From assembly GCF_034702125.1 (NCBI RefSeq), contig NC_085872.1, forward strand, positions 26,774,002 to 26,838,001: 64,000 bases of DNA, read 5' to 3'. The stretch's first letter is position 1. Each line of letters begins with the position of its first letter. Under the pieces are notes generated by a model, which saw only the letters and a list, made by a program, of their open reading frames with translations, searched no databases and was not told where the DNA came from. Of this stretch, positions 49,632 through 59,388 are shown piece by piece. Origin of the DNA: Engraulis encrasicolus (taxonomy: Eukaryota > Chordata > Actinopteri > Clupeiformes > Engraulidae). Made by a program: the position numbers and the translations under genes.

Positions 49632-51500
49632 CACACACACCCCTGAACATTTCTCAAATGGAAATCTCCACTGTACATTTTGGCCAGTTGAAGTGGTGAT
49701 TTTTGTCTCTGCTGCTCCCTCACGCCTCCTGCAGGGTCATCCGAAGGTGTGTGAGAAGCTGAAGGCTCTCATGGTGGAGTGGGCCGAGGACTTCCGCAAC
49801 GACCCGCAGCTCAGCCTGGTGTCGGCCATGATCAAGAACCTGAGGGAGCAGGGCGTCACCTTCCCAGCCGTGGGGTCACAGGTGAGGCTCATATGCCTCG
49901 TGTGCTGCTACTGGCATGGCCGTAGCCAGGAATTTGAAATAAGGGAGGTCCATAGTGCACGCGCAGCGCCCCGAAATATTTTAAAGGTGCACTGTGTAGG
50001 ATGTTGCCCGGAGTATCTATTGTAACTATGTTGCACATTGAAACTATGCTGTCTTTTGCCAATTTTGGTCTTTTCATGAATATTTGCTAAATAATGAACT
50101 AATATTTACTAGTATGATCACAGTTTACAGTATGTTTTGCAGCTGAAAAGATTTCTGGAAATTCAAAATGGCAGATCATGGAGAAGATTTTCCCCTTTTT
50201 CATGTATGAAAAATATTATTTTCTCTAAAAATAAGGGAGGTCCGGACCTCCCTTACCTCATATGTGGCTACGGCCATGGCTACTGGTGCTACAGTGGACA
50301 GGGGCGCTTGCCATAATCCTAACTCCTGTCCTCCCTTGTGCTTGCGGCCTCGTGATGACGTAGCAAAACGCCATTGACGACAGAAGTTTAATTCAATGTC
50401 TCATAAAAGTGAAATTCATGGTCATTTGCAGTTATGATGTTGAATGGGTGGGGCTGTGAATGGCTGTGGTTCGGCTGACAGCAGGGAAACTTGATTCAAA
50501 GAAAGTGGATCTAACAAGAAGCGTCATTTTGTTTCCTTTCCGGTATCCACTTTATGTCGGGTGAACGCTCCCTTAGGAGACCTTGGTTAGGAGACCTTCG
50601 GAGTCCTGAGGTTGAGAATCAATGAAGTCCCCTTAGCGCTGTAGATGGCGGTAGCGCACGTCTTTCGCAAACACCTCAAAAAGAGAAGAAGAAGTGGGGG
50701 ACAACGCCCCCTTAGGAGACCCAACTTCAGAACACGCTTTTGCATTGAGTGGGCGTGTTTTGCGATATCTTGGTCTTATTCAGTATTTTTGCTTGATTGT
50801 TCTCCACGCCTGCAGGGTGTCAGTGAGGTGCGAGGCCACAAGCACAGGTGGAGGACGGGAGTCAGCATAATGGAATGTACCCCCTTACCTGTGTTCTGCC
50901 TGGCTTCAAGTCAATCTACTTCCTCTCATCTTTTCCTGTGGCCAGCCGCCATCGTGACGCATGGCTTGACGTCATCTTTGATCAAAGTTTTTTTTTTTTC
51001 CATATCTTGGAAAAAAGTATTCAAAGGTCATTTTCTCATGTTGCTGTTGAATGGGAAAAGGCCCCCAAACTCGCTTTGCGCCAGTTTACAGTGGACAAAC
51101 TCAATTGTTTTCTCCATGGAGACAGGGTAGCACAGAGGCAAGAGGTTGCAAGAAAGGACGGGAAGAAATAGATTGACTTCCATCCCTTGACTCACTCACT
51201 GCAGTTCTGTCCTCAAATAGTTTGGGGAGTTTGTAACAACGTCAGGGGAAGGTACTATGCCTTTCCCATTTATTGAAAATAGAGACTGATTATTTGATTT
51301 GTTGAAGCTCCTCTTGGGAAATTAACACACAACTTCGGTTCTTCATTGAAGGCTGCAGAACAAGCCAAGGCCAGTCCAGCACTAGTGGCCAAAGATCCTT
51401 CCACTACAGCAACCAAAAAGGAGGAGGAAGACCTTGCGAAAGGTAACTAACTTGTGTGACAAACATGGCAGCCAGACTGTAATGGCAGCCAGACTGTAAT

Positions 51501-51555
<55 letters not shown>

Positions 51556-52338
51556 GTCTCTCTCTCTGTCTCTCTCTCTGTCTCTCTCTCTGTCTCTGTC
51601 TGTCTGTCTGTCTTCTATTACTGAACAAATTATGTTTTAAGTTATGCTTGGCATGTGTTTATTTGATTGAAACAAGGCATTCCTCTCATCTAATCATTCC
51701 CTGTCCCTCAGCCATTGAGCTTTCCCTGAAGGAGACCCGGCTGCAGACCCAGACGTCCCTCTCTGGCCTCTACCCCAGCGCCAGCAGCCTGCTCTCCACC
51801 GCCAAGCCAGAGGGCCGCAAGGTGCGTGCCATCTATGACTTCGAGGCGGCGGAGGATAACGAGCTCACCTTCAAGTCGGGAGAGATCATCACCATTATGG
51901 ACGACAGGTATTCCTCTTACCATGCCCCCTCCCCTAAATTATCAGATTAATGAATGGGTTGTCATGTTTTATGAAAAGATTTATGTGCTTTTCAAAATTA
52001 GAAGCTTGAATGCAAAGATTCAGCATTGGCGCTTTTACCTGTATTTTCAAACCATGTGTATGAGTCTACATTTTGCCTTGCTGACCATGCATAGTAAAGC
52101 CCCTTAAACATAAACAGAGCCCTACTGCAGTATAAGGCCAAGACATGCATGTTTTGAAGATCAGACAGTACAACTGCACGAAAGCCATGGGCATTTTACT
52201 TCTATGATGTATTGCTCTTTCTGTAATTCACAGGAACCAGCCTAAGCAATAACATGTGTATGAGCCTTAGTGCTGATATTTTAAAGATGTCAGTGAGGAG
52301 TGTGTGTGTGTGTGTGTGATGCACCACTTTTTTACAAG

Positions 52339-52388
<50 letters not shown>

Positions 52389-52389
52389 G

Positions 52390-52420
<31 letters not shown>

Positions 52421-55400
52421 GTCTCTGTCTCTGTCTCTGTGTCTCTGCACTCTTTCCCCTGTAGTGACCCCAACTGGTGGAAGGGTGAGACGTACCAGGG
52501 AGTGGGCCTGTTCCCCTCAAACTTTGTGACTGCAGACCTTACGGCAGAGCCTGAGATGAGTTGAGTGGCAGCTTTCAGCCCTTTTCCTAACCCACTAAAT
52601 GCCATAACTGTGGTTCTTTTTTTGCAACTGGTGAAAACACACCCTTGATTAGTTCGCATTAGTGCCTTGGCTATGAACACAGGATGTTGGGTCATGTTGA
52701 AAAGGTGTCAATAAGGTGGAATTCCCTATTGGCTCTTATAATGATCGGGAGGCAAGTGAGTAATGATCTATTTTTGTGTCTTTTGTTGATTTCAGTGAAG
52801 ACGGAGAAGAAGACGGTACAGTTCAGCGAGGAAGTCCAAGTAGAAACCATAGAGCCGGAGCCAGAGCCGGTCTACATTGACGAGGTGAGATCATTATTGG
52901 CACGATTACAAAGAGTGTTTATTATTATTAAGCACATTCATGTAATGGGATGTTGACACTTAAACGCACACATTATATCCCAGCTGTATGCTCAGCTTAA
53001 CAATATGGCTGTAATAATGAGCCAGTCACGTTGCTGTAATTTAATTAGTACCACTTTGCTTTCGAAAGCGGTCCATCACGGTCTTAAGCGTGTTTATGTC
53101 TCCATCCATCAGTGGGGAAATGACCCGTGAAACTCATTAGTTGGTAAATGCAAAACGTTGTCAGTACATCATTGAGCCAGCCTACCCCACAGTGCACCTC
53201 ACATATGAACCCCTTTACTTTTGGTGTCTTATCAGTATGTTAGTGTTTGGAAAACTGCACATGTGTGAGTGTGTATTGTCTGTGTGTATGCTGTGAATGA
53301 GTATGTCAGAGAAAGAATTGTGTGTGTGAGAGAGAGTGTGAGAGATTGTCAATGTCTTATTTAAATATTTTTAGTCAAACTGCACATTGGAGACTGGTCA
53401 AATGCAATTTCAAACGTCTGTGCTAACCCTATTACATAGATATTTGACAATAAAGGTACTCTTGACTTGATTTGGCTTACAGGAGAAGATGGATCAGCTG
53501 CTGCAGATGATCCAGAGTGCAGACCCCACGGATAACCAGTCAGATCCAGTGGAGCTTCTGCAGCTGGAAGGTTAGGGCCGAAAAAACCTCAATAATTAAT
53601 AACATAATAATTCAGACAGATTATGTTGAGAACATTTAGTGTATTGTCATTATGTCTATAGACAAGCTTTTTTCCTGTTTCAGTTTGTCCTGTTCACTAC
53701 TGTTTTGTTGCACATTTGTTTGCCATCCTCTTCTAACATGTTTTTTTTTTTTACTCTTTAGGTGCTTGTAACCAGATGGGGCCCCTCATAGATCAGAAAC
53801 TAGAGGACATTGACAGGTGCTCTATTCCCAGATATTTGAACTTTTTCACACACATAACTCAAATTTTGATGGTTTTATGATGATGACGACCCATGATCAT
53901 GTGCCCATCAGTATTGAGAAGGCCGTTGTATTGTTGACATTATTTTTCGCTGTGCTGTGCCGTCATGCCCTTGCTCTTTCCTATTTCATGATAGGAAACA
54001 CTCCGAGTTGTCAGAGCTGAACGTGAAGGTGATGGAAGCGCTGTCCCTGTATGCCAAACTGATGAACGAGGACCCAGTCTATGCCATGTATGCCAAACTC
54101 CAGAGCCAGCAGCAGTACTACATGCAGCAACCACCCAATGGTTCCCAACAGGTACATAACAGTTATAACAGCTGTTCATAACAACTCATAACAACCACAG
54201 ATAATATTGTAAAATGGTTTTGTCTTCAGTCTACTACTTTGTCATTGGTATTTTTTTTACTACATTCAGCAACCAGCCAATGCTTCCCAGCAGGTACCAA
54301 CACTTAATAGCAACTACAGACAGGGCTCTAAAATAACAGCCAAAATGGCTAGTAGATGTTAATCTTACTAGCCAAATACACACTCACTAATGGGACAAAG
54401 TGGCTAGTAAGTTGGACTTCTCTACCAGCCAAACTGAAATTGCACCAGCATTTGGCTGGTGTTAATTTAGAGCCCTGACCACAGATAATATTATGGTTTT
54501 GTCTTCAGTCTACTACTTCGTTGTTTGCATTTTTTTACAGTGGTTGTATTTACATTCATTGTAACATATGGCTTGTTTCGCATTAACAAAGCCAACATAT
54601 AAACACATTTTTGGTTTTGTGTTAAATATGGGTTTACCGTTTGTAAACAATCCCTGGCTGCGCACTGTTCAACCTCTGATAGTTGGAAACAGCTGTTGGT
54701 CAAAATATGAGCTCACGTGGTTGTCTGCTTGGTATCCTGGACCTTCTTGCGACACAAATGTTTGCAAACGAAAAACCTATGCTCACCCATTCACAGTAAC
54801 TCCATGATGGTGCTTTTGCATTTACGTCTGCTGTGTCTAGGTGTACCAGGGCCAGCCTACAGGGGCTCCGTATGCGATGACTGGCACAGCGGTGCAAGGT
54901 TACAACGTTCCCATGGACGCCTCGCAGCACGCCGCGATTAACCAGGCAGGAGCCCCAATGCCAGGCCAGCCAAACCCCAGGTACGCACGTCACATGAGAC
55001 AGCTGGGGTTGACTTTGTGAATTAACTACAGTTTTTTCATTATTAACTGTGAGTTTCTTTTTTAATCAGTGATAAATGTAAGCCACAGTATAAGTATATC
55101 ACCTTGAGTGACATAGCCTGACTGAGACGGATAGGGATGACGTGGAGGGTAGAGTTGTATGTTGATTAACTACAAGTCTTTATTTTTAGTTTATTTTTTA
55201 GTGATAAATAGAATCTTTAGGAGAAATAAAATCCCACAGAGTGAAAATTCAGATGTTGAGCTTTGACACTCTCTCAGTCTACTACTTCCAGTAATGCATG
55301 AGGGATGAAGTGTGACATTTTTGGGAAGGTCCTTTTTTTGTAATATCTTCCGCTTGTCAAAAAGCTCATTCCAAAACATTAGCGTGCATAAGGAAGTCTT

Positions 55401-56292
55401 TGACAGTGGTTTCGAAAATATTTTGTCAACCTTCTGTCTTTCAGAAATGTTCTAGGTCATCAAACCAACATTTTTTGCCTAAATTAGTTGTGTTGTATGT
55501 CAGCAGGTCTGCTAATATTATTGTCAGTGTTGTATTTGACATACATGATGTATGTTTATAGCTATTCACAGCTACAATGTTCACGTACAACCCAACTAAT
55601 TTAACCAGCCACTTGTGATTTGATGGCCGAGGTAGGGCTGGGCGATATGGGAAAAAACAATCACGATATGGATTACTTTATATCACGATAACAATATATA
55701 TCACGATATAGCACAATTACATATGTTTTCAGTTATTCTCTTTATTTGCTCTTTATTTTTTCATGTCGCAAAACAACCTTTCTTTAAAATGGATCTTTTT
55801 ATTCTTATTTTTACAGTTGCATTAACTTATAGTGTGTATTGAGACAACATGAAATGTAATTAAATGATAGTAATTTTATCAATTTTATACAATTGAATAT
55901 CACGATATAAACGATATAGGAGAAAGGTCACGATATACACTTTTATATCTCGATAACGATATATATATCGTCATATTGCCCAGCACTAGGCCGAGTTCAG
56001 ACACTATTATAAAACGTTGTGATGGCAAACTGTCCAAAATGCAGACATTTGTGGTCTTCATGAACCCATCTCATGCCTCTTGTCTTTCAGTGATGTCCAT
56101 ATGTACATGGCCCAGCCTGCTGCCGTCTACGGCCCGAACCCGGGCGACATGGCTTCCTATCCGAACGCGTCCGGTGTGCCGCCGGGTGTCATGGCCCAGC
56201 CCCCCAGCTACAACGCCCCTACCACCCAGAGCCTTCCAGCACCCACCGACGGCCAGCAGGCCCCCTACCCAGCCGAGAAAGCTTTACTCTAA
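46939..56292 (+). CDS. stam: signal transducing adaptor molecule (STAM1 type), 14 coding exons joined (518 aa)
   Basis: ESCRT-0 subunit that pairs with HGS/HRS on early endosomes, binds ubiquitinated cargo and recruits the deubiquitinases AMSH and USP8. Exons: 46939-46978, 48757-48841, 48955-49030, 49373-49468, 49735-49881, 51352-51442, 51712-51907, 52465-52559, 52796-52884, 53483-53570, 53762-53816, 53995-54151, 54841-54980, 56091-56292 (1557 nt). VHS domain about 1-145; UIM ([16 protein letters not shown]) about 172-187; SH3 about 215-272 ([30 protein letters not shown]); GAT/coiled coil about 300-390; an ITAM-like YAKL pair around 385-400; Pro/Gln-rich tail ending EKALL. I chose STAM1 over STAM2 because of the KALL end, the [13 protein letters not shown] start and the tmem236 neighbour. 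Human STAM is 540 aa (memory). Confidence 0.96.
48299..48590 (+). mobile_element. tRNA-derived SINE
   Basis: GGGTAAACGGTTAGGGCATC then GACTTGTAGCCCAGAGGTTG and GGTGAAATTCCCGACCCGCC mimic a tRNA with A and B boxes, followed by a unique body. Confidence 0.7.
48757..48841 (+). CDS. stam: stam coding exon 2: VHS domain
   Basis: Residues 14-41 ([20 protein letters not shown] and onward). Acceptor TTCACCAG, donor GTAAGT, phase 2. Confidence 0.95.
48955..49030 (+). CDS. stam: stam coding exon 3: VHS domain
   Basis: [20 protein letters not shown] and following residues, the VHS helix with the conserved [10 protein letters not shown]. Donor GTAAGG, phase 0. Confidence 0.95.
49142..49194. repeat. 53-nt nearly perfect palindrome in stam intron 3
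   Basis: Two 26-nt arms around a single G; 25 of 26 positions pair (GCACAGACAACTT and onward). Confidence 0.93.
49373..49468 (+). CDS. stam: stam coding exon 4: VHS domain
   Basis: [19 protein letters not shown] and following residues; 32 codons, phase 0 both sides. Donor GTATTC. Confidence 0.95.
49567..49640. repeat. (AC)n microsatellite
   Basis: About 74 bp in stam intron 4. Confidence 0.94.
49735..49881 (+). CDS. stam: stam coding exon 5: end of VHS domain
   Basis: [20 protein letters not shown] to FPAVGSQ; 49 codons, phase 0. Donor GTGAGG, with a nested transposon starting 33 bp downstream. Confidence 0.95.
49915..50278. mobile_element. hAT MITE with an internal piggyBac-like fragment
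   Basis: Perfect 13-bp ends CATGGCCGTAGCC and perfect duplication GCTACTGG (49907-49914, 50279-50286). From 49981 it contains TTAAAGGTGCACTGTGTAGG, one end of the 6980-7486 family; the other end is missing. Confidence 0.9.
51352..51442 (+). CDS. stam: stam coding exon 6
   Basis: [20 protein letters not shown] then KKEEEDLAK, the linker and first half of the UIM. Phase 1 at the donor GTAACT. Confidence 0.95.
51503..51611. repeat. (TC)n/(TCTG)n microsatellite
   Basis: TC 51503-51549 then mixed TCTGTC, 60 bp after the stam exon 6 donor. Confidence 0.94.
51712..51907 (+). CDS. stam: stam coding exon 7: UIM and start of SH3
   Basis: [12 protein letters not shown] completes the [23 protein letters not shown] begins the SH3 fold. 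Donor GTATTC, phase 2. Confidence 0.96.
52342..52446. repeat. (TC)n/(TCTGTC)n microsatellite before stam exon 8
   Basis: Ends 18 nt from the acceptor and supplies most of its pyrimidine tract. Confidence 0.94.
52465..52559 (+). CDS. stam: stam coding exon 8: end of SH3
   Basis: [20 protein letters not shown] and following residues. The acceptor CCCCTGTAG follows a 100-bp TC/TCTGTC array. The donor GTTGAG is weak but needed for the phase (ATG A joined to TG). Confidence 0.93.
52796..52884 (+). CDS. stam: stam coding exon 9
   Basis: [20 protein letters not shown], the conserved acidic linker. Phase 0 at donor GTGAGA. Confidence 0.95.
53350..53475 (+). repeat. retroposon-like 3' tail
   Basis: CTGCACATTGGAGACTGGTC then TTTGACAATAAAGGTACTC and CTTGACTTGA, a form common at fish non-LTR 3' ends, abutting stam exon 10. 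Confidence 0.5.
53483..53570 (+). CDS. stam: stam coding exon 10: GAT region
   Basis: [20 protein letters not shown] and following residues. Acceptor GGCTTACAG lies just after a retroposon-like 3' tail. Confidence 0.95.
53762..53816 (+). CDS. stam: stam coding exon 11: GAT region
   Basis: [17 protein letters not shown], phase 1 to 2. Acceptor CTCTTTAG after a T run, donor GTGCTC. Confidence 0.94.
53995..54151 (+). CDS. stam: stam coding exon 12: coiled coil and ITAM-like motif
   Basis: [20 protein letters not shown] then [21 protein letters not shown]. Contains the paired YAKL. Its last 24 nt are duplicated 142 bp downstream as a possible microexon. Confidence 0.95.
54270..54293 (+). CDS. 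stam: candidate stam microexon (QPANASQQ)
   Basis: A 24-nt copy (3 mismatches) of the end of exon 12, bounded by a T-rich acceptor (TACTACATTCAG) and a GTACCA donor, phase 0/0 like its source. Inclusion would add eight residues and give 526 aa. It arose by tandem duplication; use is unproven. Confidence 0.35.
54321..54477. mobile_element. hAT MITE, 157 bp
   Basis: Ends CAGGGCTCTAAA perfect inverted pair, flanks ACTACAGA/ACCACAGA. It interrupts the second copy of the stam exon 12/intron 12 duplication. Confidence 0.88.
54841..54980 (+). CDS. stam: stam coding exon 13: Pro/Gln-rich tail
   Basis: [20 protein letters not shown] and following residues. Acceptor TGTGTCTAG, donor GTACGC, phase 2. 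Confidence 0.9.
55633..55988. mobile_element. hAT-type MITE in stam intron 13, same family
   Basis: 356 bp, ends TAGGGCTGGGCGATATGG and TAGTGCTGGGCAATATGAC, flanked by GGCCGAGG/GGCCGAGT (7 of 8). The interior is rich in CACGATAT motifs. It confirms the family's boundaries. Confidence 0.88.
56091..56292 (+). CDS. stam: stam terminal coding exon
   Basis: [20 protein letters not shown] to PYPAEKALL and TAA. The C-terminal KALL matches mammalian STAM. Confidence 0.94.
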
Positions 56293-58520
56293 GGCCCCGC
56301 ACTCTAAACAGACTCTGCCCTGCCCCGACCCGACCCGCCAGCCCAGTACCCCCTTTCCAAGTTTCTGTCTTGAAAATGCACAGCAACATACAGTACAGTA
56401 CCTGCACATATGAGCATACACTCATAAATACAGATATATACACATCATTCGGATCATGGCGATATATCCGGGGCCGGTTATGTACATAAGCTCCTCCCAG
56501 AGCAGGAACACTAACTCTTCATACCCATACCCATGCAGATGGTCACACTCATACTTGCAAACTAGACATGTACAGTAAAGACATAGCCCAAATATGTAGG
56601 TGTACAGTACTCCAGTACGCCAGGCGTAACGTTACCACTGATCGTGGTGTCAACAGCCAGTGGTGAAGAGGAGTGGTGATGACGAGTATCTTTTTACTTT
56701 TTTTGTTGTTGTTTTTAACTGGACACTTGTCAGAAAGGAGCGCTCAGCCATTTCACCGGATCCATCTATGATTTTTTAGAATCACCAAGGACTGGAATCA
56801 ATGTCGAGAAGGCTGAGTTTGGGACAGAAACAAAGGAAAGGGAATTAAAAGAAGATGACGATGAGGAAGATGAAGAAAAAAAGGAAGGAGCATGCACACT
56901 TTGTACATACTGCACGGGGGCGCCGTAGCATTGTGCTGTAGCATTGTGCTGTAGCATTGTGCTGTAGCATTGTGTTTGTCACCGAGGGGGGCACACGCTG
57001 AAGGACAACAGCAGCAGGAAACCCTTCCCCTCAGTGTCCTCATAACTCATTGAAGTCCTCATAACGAAAGCTGCCTTTGAGGACCTGAGTAAGGACACGG
57101 GACACATACAGTACGACACTAATAACTCCGAGTCCTGTGGGGGACTTCTGGTCAGCCTCCCCTGATCATGTCTCTCAGGCATCTCATTTGCTCAGTGTTA
57201 AGAAGAAAAAAAGATCCTACCATGCATCTTTTGTTTTTTTTGTAGCCTGATTTTTTTTAATTTATAATTTTATTGTTTGATTATTATTATTATTATTGTT
57301 ATCTCTATTTTCAATATACATGTGTGTGGAAATGGAAACAAAAAAAGGACAGAGTTATCCTGCCTACCTGTTGTATTTAAGAGCCTTGGGACTCCCGTTT
57401 TAGCTTGATTCTGTAGATTCAGAACGGCTGCCTGCTCTGAGGTATGGAGCACAACACTGCACGTCAGGTAGCGGTTATTACTGTATGTCCATGCACTTTT
57501 TGATTTTTGATCTGACATCTCAGAATATTTCAGTTTCTACACTACAAGAATGCCCGTGACTGACCCCATGAGAAATGCAGAGAATGGTCCACTGATTTCC
57601 AGATAAGCTACATTTGATTTGAAAACTCTATTTTAAAATGCACTTATTTAAAACAAGTATTTCATGAGGTGGAGTATCCCCTTGTATGAGTAGTGACTGC
57701 TGAATTATTTTAGAGTTGATGATATGAAGATGGACAGCCTGTCAATGCAAGTTACCAGTTTAATGCAGCGCATAGGAGGTGGCTGACCCCTCCTCACCTG
57801 CTGGCCAATCCCCTCAGCTTAATCTGTTGTTATGAATTGAGCTCGCTGAAAGATCTGGGGTGCATTTCTGGAAAGTGTAGTTGCTAACTGTGTTAGCTAC
57901 TTCGCTGGTTGCAATGCAATTTCCCATTGGGAACTACCGAAGTTGCTAACTGCTAACAACTACGCTTTCCAGAAATGCACCCCTGAGTAGGGCGTACTCT
58001 GATTATTCTGATTGGCTCTTCTCTCATGGTTATCATTGCTCTGAAGTGGCTTCCTGCCTCTGTCTCAGCCCCCCACACCACACTACACCACCCCACCCCA
58101 CCCCCACCCCATTTAGATCCCCACTCGTGTACATGAAGTGTGTAAGATACAAACTATGTTTTATGAGCTGTCTAATCTGGGACCACGAAGCCAGTCTTAA
58201 AAGTAAGCACTCCTCTTTTGCACATGGAGTTGAGAGGTGGAGTTCCCAGACGGAAACTGTCCCCAGGGAAACGTGACGTTTTGTTTTTATGTTTATTGCG
58301 GAATGGGAAGGAGAATTCGGTTCTTGTGTCAGTTCTGCAGTTATGTTACAGTGTAGCCAGTCGTTTGTATGTAAAATTTTAATCATCTTAATTATGATTA
58401 GTATTCACAATAAAACTAGGCCAAATGTATTTGTGTTGCGTCCTCCTCTCATTGCTTATTCATTTCACCACTGACTGTTTTATTAAACTGTCTTTTGATC
58501 ATGTAGATTATCAAAATAAA
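56293..58520 (+). other. stam: stam 3' UTR with poly(A) signals
   Basis: About 2.2 kb without coding signal. AATAAA at 58409-58414 and 58515-58520 mark likely ends. A 127-bp foldback MITE (57857-57983) lies inside. Confidence 0.6.
57857..57983. mobile_element. 127-bp foldback MITE, second copy
   Basis: Same family and length as 32159-32285, opposite orientation; in the stam 3' UTR, so transcribed as a long hairpin. Confidence 0.85.
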
Positions 58521-59134
58521 ATGTTAAGCTTACTGTGTATCACTCTGGTTCTATATGGAGGCTGTTTTAAATTCCACGTTTGTATTTTTGAGAAATGCTC
58601 GTGGGAAAATGGCCATTCTTTTCCATAGGGCCTAACTGAAAGGTGGGATGATCAGTTGTGCTGTAGGCTAGGGTCTATTTTATTTGCTCTAGTATGTATG
58701 CCTAGTAATTGACCTTCAGCAGGAAAGCTGTACACGTGTATTCTGCCACTAGGTGGAGACGTGTGGGCTATGTTTTAAACCACTACACTATCATGCCGAT
58801 ATTTATCAGAATGGTGATCACTTTTTGAATTTCATGAAAGTTTGGTTCAGCATGTCGACAACATATTTTTTCATATATGGATAAGTGGTTCAACATTAGT
58901 GTTAAAAACAAGAAGGAAAGGGACTCCAAACAACTGAAACAGTTGTCATAAAGAATGGCATGACGAGCACACTGATGAAGCCATAAAAGTATACAGCGAA
59001 TGCCGTGTAAGCACAGCAGGTGTCCAGAGTCCAGTCTAGGATGTGCTGAACCATGGAGAAGGGAAGGGAGAGTCAGTGAATGAACCTGTCCCGTGCTGTC
59101 AGTCTCCACATCTCGCCACTTGAAGGTTGCCAGG

Positions 59135-59388
59135 ATGCTCTCTGGAAAAACCGTCAAGGTGGTCCTCTATGAGGTTATCCAGTTCGCGTGTCTCAGCGTG
59201 CCCATCTTTGTGATCATGGAGCGTTTTGCATCTCTGATGCACCATGTGCGGGGGAATGACCTGACTGCATATTGGCTGGTGGTGGCTGCTTCCATCGCCT
59301 ATGTGACAACTGTGTCCCTACTGGTGTGGGTGCCTCTAAAATACTTCATTCTGACATCTAGAAGATTCATCTCAGAGATAACAGCTTG
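59135..59388 (+). CDS. tmem236: tmem236 coding exon 1
   Basis: Residues 1-84, MLSGKTVKVVLYEVIQFACL and two membrane spans. Donor GTGAGT, phase 2; the donor with 15 following bases is repeated 42 bp downstream. Confidence 0.92.

Noticed and set aside
50645..51171. 107- and 161-codon frames in stam intron 5
   Set aside because: No family resemblance, no splice support; part overlaps a GATGGCGGTAGCGCAC repeat.
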